Origin: Pseudarthrobacter sp. Fe7
GTDB taxonomy: Bacteria > Actinomycetota > Actinomycetes > Actinomycetales > Micrococcaceae
Reading direction: 5' to 3'
Assembly: GCA_024372495.1 (NCBI GenBank)
Contig: CP099977.1
Location: 310,001 to 374,000, forward strand
DNA: 64,000 bases
Below, piece by piece: positions 54,301-62,227 of this stretch (its first letter is position 1; each line of letters starts with the position of its first letter). A program made the translations under genes and the position numbers. Under the pieces are notes generated by a model. The model searched no databases and was not told where the DNA came from. It saw only the letters and a list, made by a program, of their open reading frames with translations.

Positions 54301-55626
54301 CTAACGGACCGTGGTGAGGTCGTTGTTCTTAGATTCCCGCGTCAGGGCGATGAAGACAATCGAGACCAGCGCCATGACGGACAGGAACACCACCACCGGC
54401 AGGATGTTCTGGCCGGAGTCCTTGTAGAGGCCTGCGATGATGCCCGGGGTGAAGCCTGCGCCGATGAGGGTGGCCAGCTGGTAGCCCACGGCGGCGCCGG
54501 TGTAACGGGAAGTGGTGCCGAACTGTTCGGACACGAACGCTGCCAGCGGCCCGTAGAGGGACGAGTGCAGGATCAGCGCCACGGTGAAGGCCACGAACAC
54601 CATGGCAACATTGCCCGAGCCGAGCATCCCGAACATCGGGAAGAGGTACGCAATGAACAGTGCCAGGCCGGCGATCATCACCGGACGGCGGCCGAAGCGG
54701 TCCGACAGGCGGCCGCCCAGGAGGACGAAGACGATGGAAATGGCCGAGGCTCCGGCGAACGCGTAGAGCACGCCCTGCTGCGGTGCACCCTTGGACACGG
54801 CGTAGGTCACCGAGAAGGTGGGCAGCACCACCTGCAGGCCGAACCCGGCAGCCCCGGCGAACATGATCATGATCAGTGCCTTGGGCCGGCGGAGCACGTC
54901 CAGCAGCGGGATCTTGCGCTTCGCGCCCTGTGCTTCTTCCTTGGCCACGGCCTCGGCGAAGATGGGGCTTTCAGAAACCCGGAGGCGGACGAACATGCCC
55001 ACGACCAGGAGTACGAAGGACAGCAGGAACGGCACCCGCCAGCCCCAGGCCAGGAACGCATCCTGCGGCAGTGCCGAGAACGCGCCCATCACCAGGGTGC
55101 CCAGGACGGCGCCAGTGGGAGCGCCGGCGTTGACGAACGACGCCGCGAAGCCGCGCCGTTTCGGGTCAGCGTGCTCCAGGGCCATGAGCGCGGCGCCGCC
55201 CCATTCACCGCCGACGGCGATGCCCTGGCAGACCCGCAGCAGCACCAGGATGACGGCGCCCCAGGGCCCGATCATGCCGGCGCCGGGGATCAGGCCGATG
55301 AGGGTGGAGGCGACGCCCATCATGGCCATGGAGATGATCAGCATGCCCTTCCGGCCCACCTTGTCGCCGAAGTGGCCAAAGATCATGCCGCCCAGCGGCC
55401 TGGCCACGTACCCGGCGGCGAAGGTGGCGTAGGCGGCGACGACGCCCACCCATTCGTCCGTGCCGGCGAAGAAAACCTTGGGGAAGGCCACTGCTGCGGC
55501 CGTGGCGTAGAGCAGGAAGTCGTAGAACTCGATGGTGCTGCCCAGATAGCTGGACAGGATGACCGTGCGCGCTTCCTTGCGCTTGGCGGCCGTGCCCGCA
55601 GGTGCGAGCGTGGTGTGTCCGGACAT
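54301..55626 (-). CDS. MFS transporter, metabolite:H+ symporter family
   Basis: Inner-membrane symporter of 441 residues with 12 segments. Family marks: SSYLGSTIEFYDFLLYATAA, RPLGGMIFGHFGDKVGRKG and GIAVGGEWGGAALMALEHA. Members import aromatic or dicarboxylic acids or betaines. Embedded in a CoA-thioester cluster, it probably imports the acid that the adjacent ligase activates. Short tails distinguish it from the ProP-like paralogue at 9947. The frame is intact. It lies 7 bases upstream of the CoA ligase start, a coupled pair. Confidence 0.88.
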   Translation of the reverse strand: MSGHTTLAPAGTAAKRKEARTVILSSYLGSTIEFYDFLLYATAAAVAFPKVFFAGTDEWVGVVAAYATFAAGYVARPLGGMIFGHFGDKVGRKGMLIISMAMMGVASTLIGLIPGAGMIGPWGAVILVLLRVCQGIAVGGEWGGAALMALEHADPKRRGFAASFVNAGAPTGAVLGTLVMGAFSALPQDAFLAWGWRVPFLLSFVLLVVGMFVRLRVSESPIFAEAVAKEEAQGAKRKIPLLDVLRRPKALIMIMFAGAAGFGLQVVLPTFSVTYAVSKGAPQQGVLYAFAGASAISIVFVLLGGRLSDRFGRRPVMIAGLALFIAYLFPMFGMLGSGNVAMVFVAFTVALILHSSLYGPLAAFVSEQFGTTSRYTGAAVGYQLATLIGAGFTPGIIAGLYKDSGQNILPVVVFLSVMALVSIVFIALTRESKNNDLTTVR

Positions 55627-55733
55627 GGCTGTTCCTAAAGACGGAGGAATTGGGGGTTTTTGGGGTTGCCTGAGGCGGCGGCGCCGGAGGGCGCCGTCTG
55701 GGGTTTGGAACTGCTGTTACTGGTGGAAGTGGC

Positions 55734-56189
55734 TTACTTGTAGAAGCGGGCCAGGAATTCGGCGACGACGGCCGGGCGTTCCTGGCCTTCGATCTCGATG
55801 GTGGCGTTGACCTTGATCTGGGCGCCGCCCTTGACCTCGGTGACGTCGGCGATGGTGGCCTGCATGCGGACTTTGGAGCCCACCTTCACCGGGGAGGTGA
55901 AGCGGACCTTGTCCAGGCCGTAGTTCACCTTGGTGGTGACGCCTTCGACGTCGAACAGCTCGCCCCAGAACGGGATGATCAGGGACAGCGTGAGGAAGCC
56001 GTGGGCGATGGGGGCGCCGAACGGGCCGTCCTTGGCGCGTTCGGGGTCGGTGTGGATCCACTGCTGGTCGTCGGTGGCGTCCGCGAACTGGTTGATCTGG
56101 TCCTGGGTGATCTGGCGGTAGTCGGTGGTGCCGAGGTCCTTGCCGGACAGGGTGAGCAGGGTGTCGAAATCGACGACGAGATTGGGCAT
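55734..56189 (-). CDS. MaoC-family dehydratase (R-specific enoyl-CoA hydratase type)
   Basis: Hot-dog fold protein of 151 residues. Active-site motif QFADATDDQQWIHTDPERA (Asp, His) and GAPIAHGFLTLSL, exactly as in MaoC-like hydratases that add water to trans-2-enoyl-CoA. Frame intact. Its role is the hydration step after the acyl-CoA dehydrogenase 43 bases upstream. It is followed, across about 107 bases with no apparent gene, by the MHS transporter. Confidence 0.92.
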   Translation of the reverse strand: MPNLVVDFDTLLTLSGKDLGTTDYRQITQDQINQFADATDDQQWIHTDPERAKDGPFGAPIAHGFLTLSLIIPFWGELFDVEGVTTKVNYGLDKVRFTSPVKVGSKVRMQATIADVTEVKGGAQIKVNATIEIEGQERPAVVAEFLARFYK

Positions 56190-56232
56190 CGTTGCCTCCT
56201 GGCAGTTGTTTGTTGGGTGAGGAAGTAGTGGT

Positions 56233-57462
56233 TCAGCGGGTGAAGGCGCTTTCGCCCGTGAGGGCGCGGCCGATGATCAGGGCGTTGATCTCGTGGGTGC
56301 CCTCGTAGGAGTAGACGGCTTCGGCGTCGGCGTGGAAACGGGCGACGTCGGTGGCCAGGGTGATGCCATTGCCGCCCACCACCTCACGGGCCAGGGCGAC
56401 GGTATCGCGCATGAACAGGGACGTCTGCATCTTGGCCAGGGCGGAGTCCTGGTCGCGGTAGATGCCTTTGGCCTGCTGTTCGGTGAGCCGGACCACCAGG
56501 GACAGGCTCGCGGTGACGTTTCCCAGCATGCGGGCCAGTTTCTCCTGGACCAGCTGGAAGGAACCCAGGGTGCGGCCGAACTGCCGGCGCTCATTGACGT
56601 AGGCAAGCGCGGCCTCGAAGGCGCCGGCGGCGATGCCGGTGGCAATCCAGGCCACGTCCGAGCGCATGGCCCGGAGCATTGCCGCCACATCCCGGAAGGA
56701 GTTCACGTTGTGCAGGCGCATGGCCTCGGGGACGCGGACACCGGTGAGCGTGATGTGGGCGTTCTGCATCATCCGCAGCGAGGTCTTGCCCTGGATTTTC
56801 TCCAGGGTGACGCCGTCGGCGGTGCGGTCCACGAGGAAGGCCTTGACCTGCCCGTCCGCGGTGTCCCGGGCGAATACTGCGAGGACGTCCGCGGTGGCGG
56901 CGCCGCCGATCCAGCGCTTGGCACCCTCCAGGATCCAACTGCCGTCGGGCTGCCGCCGGGCGGTCGTGGACAGCCCGCCGGCGATGTCCGATCCCGACTC
57001 GGGTTCGGTGAGCGAGAAGACGCCTTTGAGCGAGAAGTCGATGACCCTGGGCATCCACTCCGCCTGCTGCTCAGCTGAGGCACCCACCCGGATGGCGGTG
57101 CGGAAAAGGCCGGCCTGGGCGGTGTACCAGGTGGCCAGGGACGCGTCGGTCCGGGCAAGTTCGAAGATCCGGAAGCCCTGGTAGATCCCGCGGGCCGGGC
57201 GGTGTCCTGCACCCGGGGCGCCAGTGAGTTCCGCCGGTTCCATGAGGTCAAGGTCGATCAGGGGCCGGGCCAGCTGCTCCGGGAACTCCCCGCGTTCCCA
57301 GTAGTCGGCCAGCAGGGGTTTGGCTTCCGAGTCCAGGAAGCTTCGCAGCCGCGCCAGGACCTGGCGCTCGCCGTTGGTGAGCAGGGACTCGGCGTCGTAC
57401 CAGTCAGCTGCTTCGTAGAGCCGGGCGCCCAGGCCGGCCTCCGCCGTCGTCAGCGTGCCCAT
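56233..57462 (-). CDS. Acyl-CoA dehydrogenase
   Basis: FAD enzyme of 409 residues with an intact frame. Flavin and substrate regions: GVFSLTEPESGSDIAGGLST and LEGAKRWIGGAATADVLAVF, catalytic domain with ERRQFGRTLGSFQLVQEKL and end EAVYSYEGTHEINALIIGRA (Glu in EGTHE). The sequence resembles glutaryl-CoA or short/branched-chain acyl-CoA dehydrogenases. It starts one base after the amidohydrolase stop and precedes MaoC, giving the order oxidation then hydration within one transcript. Confidence 0.92.
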   Translation of the reverse strand: MGTLTTAEAGLGARLYEAADWYDAESLLTNGERQVLARLRSFLDSEAKPLLADYWERGEFPEQLARPLIDLDLMEPAELTGAPGAGHRPARGIYQGFRIFELARTDASLATWYTAQAGLFRTAIRVGASAEQQAEWMPRVIDFSLKGVFSLTEPESGSDIAGGLSTTARRQPDGSWILEGAKRWIGGAATADVLAVFARDTADGQVKAFLVDRTADGVTLEKIQGKTSLRMMQNAHITLTGVRVPEAMRLHNVNSFRDVAAMLRAMRSDVAWIATGIAAGAFEAALAYVNERRQFGRTLGSFQLVQEKLARMLGNVTASLSLVVRLTEQQAKGIYRDQDSALAKMQTSLFMRDTVALAREVVGGNGITLATDVARFHADAEAVYSYEGTHEINALIIGRALTGESAFTR

Positions 57463-57463
57463 C

Positions 57464-58355
57464 TCAGGCCCCCAGCCCGAGCAGCCGCACCGCGTTGTCC
57501 TTGAGGATCTTGGGCCGGACCTCGTCCTTCAGCGGCAGGTCCGCGAAAGCGCCGAGCCATTTCTGTGGGGTGATGAGCGGGAAGTCGGTGCCGAACAGCA
57601 CCTTGTCCTGCAGGTAGGAGTTGGAGGCCTTCACCAGCGATTCCGGGAAGTACTTGGGCGACCAGCCGGAGAGGTCGATGAACACGTTGGACTTGTGGGT
57701 GGCGATGGAGTTGGCTTCGTCCTGCCACGGCACCGAGGGGTGGGCCATGATGATCTGCAGCCCGGGGAAGTCCGCGGCCACGGCGTCCAGCAGGAGCGGG
57801 TTGGAGTAGGCGAGCTTGATGCCGTACCCGCCGGGGAGGCCTGCGCCCATGCCGTTTTGGCCGGTGTGGAAAATGGCGGGCAGGCCCAGTTCCTGGAGGG
57901 TCTCCCACAGCGGGTAGAAGCGCTCGTTGGAGGGGTCGAAGCCCTGCAGGGACGGGTGGAACTTGAAGCCGCGCGCGCCGAGCCTCGATGGCCTGGTGTT
58001 TGGCTCCGGCGATGGCGTCCTCGCCGGTGCGCGGGTCGACGCTGCCGAACGGGATCAGTACGTCGTTGTTCCGGGCGGCGCCGGCGATGAGCTCCGGGAT
58101 GCTGTTGGGTTCGTGCTTGAGCTGGGTGCGGGCGTCCACGGTGAAGACGACGGCGGCCATATTCAGTTCGCGGTAGATGTCCGCGATCCGGTCCAGGGAC
58201 GGGGTGCGGTCCTCAGCCTTGAAGTACTTGGCCGAGGCTTCGGTCAGTTCCTCCGGAAGGGAGCCGTGGCCGCAGCTGTCCACCTCGAGGTGGACGTGCA
58301 TGTCGATGGCATCGAGTGTCGCCGGGTCGATGGCCAGTTCGTAACGGTCCGCCAT
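57464..58355 (-). CDS. Amidohydrolase-2 family protein, frame broken once
   Basis: TIM-barrel metal-dependent enzyme of about 296 residues. Metal ligands: DMHVHLEVDS (His-x-His), AIFHTGQN (His), IIMAHPSVP (His) and FGTDFPLITP (Asp). Relatives are 4-oxalomesaconate hydratases, ACMS decarboxylase or resorcylate decarboxylases. The frame breaks at 57980-57986, GAGCCTC for GAGCTC (AIELGARGFKFH). Its location in a CoA cluster suggests release or decarboxylation of an intermediate; the actual reaction is unknown. It starts 2 bases after the SDR stop. Confidence 0.87.
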
Positions 58356-58357
58356 GG

Positions 58358-59299
58358 TCAGCGGGCCTCGGCAGGCTGTGCGGGCTTCAGGTCCTCCGGC
58401 AGCGGGAGGAATTCCTCGCCGTAGCTTTGGAGGGTTTCCGCGGTGAACAGCTGGCCGGCCTTTTCCTGCAGCGCCTCATAGCTCCAACCGCCCTCGCGGT
58501 ATTCGGTAGTGGCTGCCTCCGGGTGGGTCCACACCTGCAGACGGTCACCGCCGGCTCCGATAGCCTGGCCGGTGATGTTGGCGGCCTCATCGGAGGCGAG
58601 GAAGGCAACCAGTCCGGAGACGTCGTCGGCCGTTCCAAAGCCCAGGTCGTGGCGGAAGAAGGACGGCATCGCCTCGCCGCGCTCGTCTGCCTCCACGGCC
58701 TTCTGGAAGTAGGGCACGGTCTTGGTCATGGCGGTGGCGGCGACGGGGATGACGCTGTTGACCGTCACGCCGGCCTTCTTCATTTCCAGCGCCCAGGTGC
58801 GGACCATTCCCACGATGCCGGCCTTGGCGGCGGCGTAGTTGGTCTGGCCGAAGTTGCCGCGCTGGCCCGTGGGGGAACCGATGGTGATGATGCGGCCCTG
58901 GACGTTGTTTTCCTTGAAGTAGGCGAAGGCCTCCCGCACGCAGGTGAAGGTGCCCTTGAGGTGGACGTTGGTCACCAGGTCGAAGTCCTCGTCCGTCATC
59001 TTCAGCAGGGACTTGTCGCGGAGGATGCCGGCGTTGGTGACCAGGATGTCCAGGCGGCCGAAGGTGTCGACGGCGCCGGCCACCAGGGCCTTGGCTGCGT
59101 CGGTGGTTCCCACCGGGACCACCACGGCGGTGGCGCGGCCGCCGTCGGCCTCGATCTGCGCGACGGCCTGCGCTGCGGTTTCCGCGTTCACGTCGTTGAT
59201 GACGACGGCGGCGCCCTGGCGGGCCAGTTCCCTTGCGTAGGCGAGGCCGAGGCCCTGCCCGCTGCCGGTGACGATTGCAACCTTGCCGTTCAAGCTCAT
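58358..59299 (-). CDS. Short-chain dehydrogenase (FabG/3-hydroxyacyl-CoA dehydrogenase-like)
   Basis: NAD(P)-dependent SDR of 313 residues. Motifs: VAIVTGSGQGLGLAYAREL, NAG in LVTNAGILRDKSL, catalytic Ser in ITIGSPTGQRGNFG and Tyr/Lys in YAAAKAGIV, plus a C-terminal extension of about 60 residues (SYEALQEKAGQLFTAETLQS) characteristic of peroxisomal-type hydroxyacyl-CoA dehydrogenases. The start follows AAGGAGCAGGCC. First gene of the cluster, divergent from the MarR regulator across a region with symmetric repeats. Likely catalyses oxidation of the 3-hydroxyacyl-CoA. Confidence 0.9.
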   Translation of the reverse strand: MSLNGKVAIVTGSGQGLGLAYARELARQGAAVVINDVNAETAAQAVAQIEADGGRATAVVVPVGTTDAAKALVAGAVDTFGRLDILVTNAGILRDKSLLKMTDEDFDLVTNVHLKGTFTCVREAFAYFKENNVQGRIITIGSPTGQRGNFGQTNYAAAKAGIVGMVRTWALEMKKAGVTVNSVIPVAATAMTKTVPYFQKAVEADERGEAMPSFFRHDLGFGTADDVSGLVAFLASDEAANITGQAIGAGGDRLQVWTHPEAATTEYREGGWSYEALQEKAGQLFTAETLQSYGEEFLPLPEDLKPAQPAEAR

Positions 59300-59362
59300 G
59301 GCCTGCTCCTTCGCATGCGCCGGCCGAAGCCGGTGGGGTGGTCCCACTGCGGTGTGAGATCC

Positions 59363-59406
59363 TTGTTGAGATCAATGAAAATACGGATCATTGAAAAAGT
59401 CAACGA
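59363..59406. promoter_or_regulatory. Operator region for the MarR regulator
   Basis: TCAATGA (59372-59378) and TCATTGA (59388-59394) are inverted; TTGTTGA (59363-59369) and TCAACGA (59400-59406) form an outer, less perfect pair on the same centre. AT-rich, between the divergent SDR and MarR genes. Confidence 0.6.
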
Positions 59407-59429
59407 TTGTTTTTTGCACCGGAGTTGTG

Positions 59430-59896
59430 ATGGCCACCTTAGGCACAGAAGTTCAGACCCCCGCCTCGCGGCCGCCAGGATCGGCAGCGACGTAGGCCTG
59501 CTGCTCGCCAAGCTGCACGCCGCCGGATCGCTGCTGAACAACAAGGCGTTGGCTGACTTCGGGCTGCGGGAGCGGTCCTTCTCCATCCTGACACTGGCGT
59601 GCAGCGGGCTTGAGCCCACGCAGCGGGAACTGGCGGACTTCCTCAGCCTGGATCCCAGCCAGGTGGTCACCCTGGTGGACGACCTGGAACGGCGCGGCCT
59701 GGTGGAGCGGGCGCAGGGCAAGCAGGACCGGCGCGCCAAGATCATCGTGTCCACCGCGGAGGGGCGGAAGATGCACACCAAGGCACGCGGGGCCATGGAC
59801 GCGGCCGAACTGGACCAGCTGGCAGTACTGTCCGGGGAGGAGTCGCAGGAGTTGAAGCGGCTGCTCCGCAAAGCACTGTGGGGCGCGGCGGAGTAG
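59430..59896 (+). CDS. MarR-family regulator, frame broken once near its start
   Basis: Winged-helix dimer, about 155 residues. Recognition part: QRELADFLSLDPSQVVTLVD then LERRGLVERAQGKQDRRAKI for the wing. The start ATG at 59430 (GGAG 5 bases upstream) and the body are in different frames; a C lost from ACCCCCG near 59457-59463 explains this, giving EVQTPRLAAARIGSDVG. Divergent from the CoA cluster, it is the obvious regulator of that cluster; MarR proteins in this setting often bind an acyl-CoA or the aromatic acid. Ligand unknown. Confidence 0.87.
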
Positions 59897-59901
59897 GCGC
59901 C

Positions 59902-60465
59902 TCAGCGCCTGGTCCCGTACCTGGCCAGGACCACTCCACCGGGAAACGTCCGGTTCTCCACCAGGTTCAGGTTCACCCAGTTGTCCAGGGCCGTGAAGAA
60001 CGGCGTGCCGCCGCCCACCAGGACCGGATGGGTGACAATCACGTACTCATCGATCAGCCCTGCCCGCATGGCCGCAGCGGCGAGCGTGGCACCGCCGATG
60101 TCCATGGGGCCGCCGTCCCCGGCTTTGATCCGGGTGATCTCGGTGACCGCGTCGCCGGTGAACAGGCGGGTGTTCCAGTCAACCGTGCTGGTAGTCGAGG
60201 AGAACAGCACTTTCGGCATGTCCCGCCAGCGGCGGGCGAACTCGATCCGTGCCGGCGTGGCGTCCGGCCGCTGGTCGGCAGTGGGCCAGTGGGAGCTCAT
60301 CGTCTCCCACAGTTTGCGCCCGTACAGTGCCAGGCCGGTCGCCCCCACCCGGTCGGACCACCATTGGAACAGCTCGTCGCCCGGCATGCCCCAGCCGAGG
60401 TCGTCGCCGGGCGCGGCAATATAGCCGTCCAGGCTCACGTTCATGGCGAAGGTCAGGTTCCGCAT
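59902..60465 (-). CDS. Dihydrofolate reductase-fold protein (RibD C-terminal domain)
   Basis: A 187-residue NADPH-dependent reductase fold, RibD_C family. Starts MRNLTFAMNVSLDGYIAAPG, the standard family opening, with LYGRKLWETMSSHWPTAD, DIGGATLAAAAMRAGLIDEY and THPVLVGGGTPFF. The start ATG at 60465 is chosen as the family N-terminus. Probably a stand-alone reductase of unknown substrate. It lies downstream of the galactonate kinase gene on the same strand, 54 bases away, convergent with MarR by 5 bases. Confidence 0.9.
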   Translation of the reverse strand: MRNLTFAMNVSLDGYIAAPGDDLGWGMPGDELFQWWSDRVGATGLALYGRKLWETMSSHWPTADQRPDATPARIEFARRWRDMPKVLFSSTTSTVDWNTRLFTGDAVTEITRIKAGDGGPMDIGGATLAAAAMRAGLIDEYVIVTHPVLVGGGTPFFTALDNWVNLNLVENRTFPGGVVLARYGTRR

Positions 60466-60519
60466 GGGGCCAGTCTCACGCTGGTCGGCATCCGTTGTAC
60501 AGACCGGCACGGGGCGGAC

Positions 60520-61548
60520 TCAACGCTGGGTGCTGCCCCGCGCGGCGTCGAGCAGGGAAAGCTCCCCGCGACGGGGCAGCCCCTCCCAGTCGCCGCGCGT
60601 GCTGACGGCGAAGGCACCCGCCAGGACGCCGCGGTGCAGGCGGCCGGCAACGTCGTCGCCATCGAGCAGCGCGGAAAGGTAGCCGGCGGTAAACGCGTCC
60701 CCCGCCCCCACGGTGTCCACGCAGGTCACGGCGACGGCCGACGCTTCACGCCGGCCTTCCGTCGTGTAGACGGCTGCGCCCGCGGCGCCGCGCTTCACCA
60801 CCACTTCGCGGACCCCGGCGTCCAGCAGCCGGCTGGCGGCACAGGCCTCAGCATCGGCTTCTTCGCTGCCGGCAGGCCTGCCGGACGAACTGCCCGGCTG
60901 CCCGGCCGCTCCGCTCCCAGCCCGGGGTGGGGCAATCAGGTCCAGTTCGTCGTCGGACGCTATGACGATGGTGGCGTGCCGCGCCAGGAGGCCGAGCACG
61001 GCCCTCGCCTGGTCCCGGGACCACAGCTTGCTGCGGTAGTTCACGTCGAAGGAAACGACAATGCCTTCGCCGGCAGCCCGCTCGGCGGCATACTCCACCG
61101 CGTCACGAGCCTCGGCGCTGAGTGCCGGCGTGATGCCGGTGAGATGCAGAATCCGCGCACCTCCGTCCAGCGCGGCAGCCACATGGTCCCGTGAGATGGT
61201 GGCGCCCGCAGAACCTGCGCGGTAGTAGAAGGCCCTGCTGAGGTCGGCGGTGCGCTGTTCCAGGAACATCACGCCCGTGCTGCGGTCCGGATGCACGCTG
61301 TGGTGCAGGTGGACGCCCTCGCCCCGCAATTGCTTCAGAATGAACTCGCCATGCGGGTCCGCCCCCACGGCCCCTGCCCAGGCGGACGTGTGACCGAGGC
61401 GTGCCACACCGATGGCAACGTTGGATTCGGCCCCGGCCACCTGCATGTTCAGCGTTCCGCCGTTCGCCAGGGGGCCGGTGGACCGGAGCGAAACCATGGA
61501 CTCGCCGAAAGTCAGCAGGCCCACCGGGTCCAGTGCCGAAGCAGTCAT
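60520..61548 (-). CDS. PfkB-family sugar kinase, 2-keto-3-deoxy-galactonate/gluconate kinase-like
   Basis: Ribokinase-fold kinase of 342 residues. LLTFGESMVSLRSTGPLANG and GAESNVAIGVARLGHTSAW at the N-terminus, GVMFLEQRTADLSRAFYYRA (KDG-kinase-like substrate region) and the C-terminal signature VDTVGAGDAFTAGYLSALL with catalytic Asp. A Gly/Ser/Pro-rich insert lies around residues 205-230. The start overlaps the stop of the aldolase gene (ATGA). It would phosphorylate the 2-keto-3-deoxy acid made by the dehydratase before the aldolase step. Gene order dehydratase-aldolase-kinase supports galactonate breakdown. Confidence 0.87.
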   Translation of the reverse strand: MTASALDPVGLLTFGESMVSLRSTGPLANGGTLNMQVAGAESNVAIGVARLGHTSAWAGAVGADPHGEFILKQLRGEGVHLHHSVHPDRSTGVMFLEQRTADLSRAFYYRAGSAGATISRDHVAAALDGGARILHLTGITPALSAEARDAVEYAAERAAGEGIVVSFDVNYRSKLWSRDQARAVLGLLARHATIVIASDDELDLIAPPRAGSGAAGQPGSSSGRPAGSEEADAEACAASRLLDAGVREVVVKRGAAGAAVYTTEGRREASAVAVTCVDTVGAGDAFTAGYLSALLDGDDVAGRLHRGVLAGAFAVSTRGDWEGLPRRGELSLLDAARGSTQR

Positions 61549-62222
61549 GAAGACGTCCCGGTCCGCGCGACGAACTCGGCGGCGAGGCCCAGGAAGCTGC
61601 GGGCGCGGTCCCGCATTTCCGAAAGGTCACCGCCGGATGACGCCTTGCCGAACAAGGGCCCGCCCAGGCCAACCGCGATGGCACCGGCCTCCCAGTAACC
61701 GGTGGCTTCGCCGAGCCCCACGCCACCCACGGCGATGAACGGGATGTCCGGGAAGGGATCCCGGACGGCCTTCAGGTAGCCGGGGCCGCCGATCGATGCC
61801 GGGAAGAGCTTGATGGCGGTGGCGCCGCGTTCCATTGCCTCGTAGGCCTCGCTGGGTGTCAGCGCGCCGGCCAGGACCGGGATGCCGGCACTGGCTGCCT
61901 CGCTGATCGAGGGGGCCAGCGAGGGGGTGACGATGAACTGGCCACCGGCTGCGGTGACGCGTTCGACGTCGGCCTCGCTGAGGACGGTGCCCGCGCCCAC
62001 CAGGCAGCCGGCGGGGGCAGCCGCGCGGACTTCGCGGATGGCCTCCAGCGCATGGGGCGTGGTGAGTGCGATCTCCACATACTGGAAGCCTTCCGCCATC
62101 GCCGCCAGCGCTGCCTTGGCGGCAGCATCGCCGTCGTTCCCGCGGACGATGCCAACAAGCCGCGCCTCCCGGATGCCTGCCAGCAGGCCGGCGGGAGTAA
62201 CAGCTGGGTTTTGGGTTGTCAT
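61545..62222 (-). CDS. KDPG/KDPGal-type aldolase
   Basis: Class I Schiff-base aldolase of 225 residues. Motifs: LVGIVRGND (start of barrel), GTVLSEADVERVTAAGGQFI, TPSEAYEAMERGATAIKLFP, with the Schiff-base Lys in AIKLFPAS and PFIAVGGVGLGEATGYW. The family cleaves 2-keto-3-deoxy-6-phospho-gluconate or -galactonate to pyruvate and glyceraldehyde 3-phosphate; galactonate is favoured by the neighbouring dehydratase. Start ATG at 62222; an ATG at 62234 that overlaps the dehydratase stop is an alternative. Confidence 0.92.
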   Translation of the reverse strand: MTTQNPAVTPAGLLAGIREARLVGIVRGNDGDAAAKAALAAMAEGFQYVEIALTTPHALEAIREVRAAAPAGCLVGAGTVLSEADVERVTAAGGQFIVTPSLAPSISEAASAGIPVLAGALTPSEAYEAMERGATAIKLFPASIGGPGYLKAVRDPFPDIPFIAVGGVGLGEATGYWEAGAIAVGLGGPLFGKASSGGDLSEMRDRARSFLGLAAEFVARTGTSS

Positions 62223-62227
62223 AGGGT

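Noticed and set aside
54208..55638. 476-codon open frame on the + strand opposite the MHS transporter
   Set aside because: Low-complexity Glu/His/Gln/Gly product, typical antisense shadow of a membrane protein gene.
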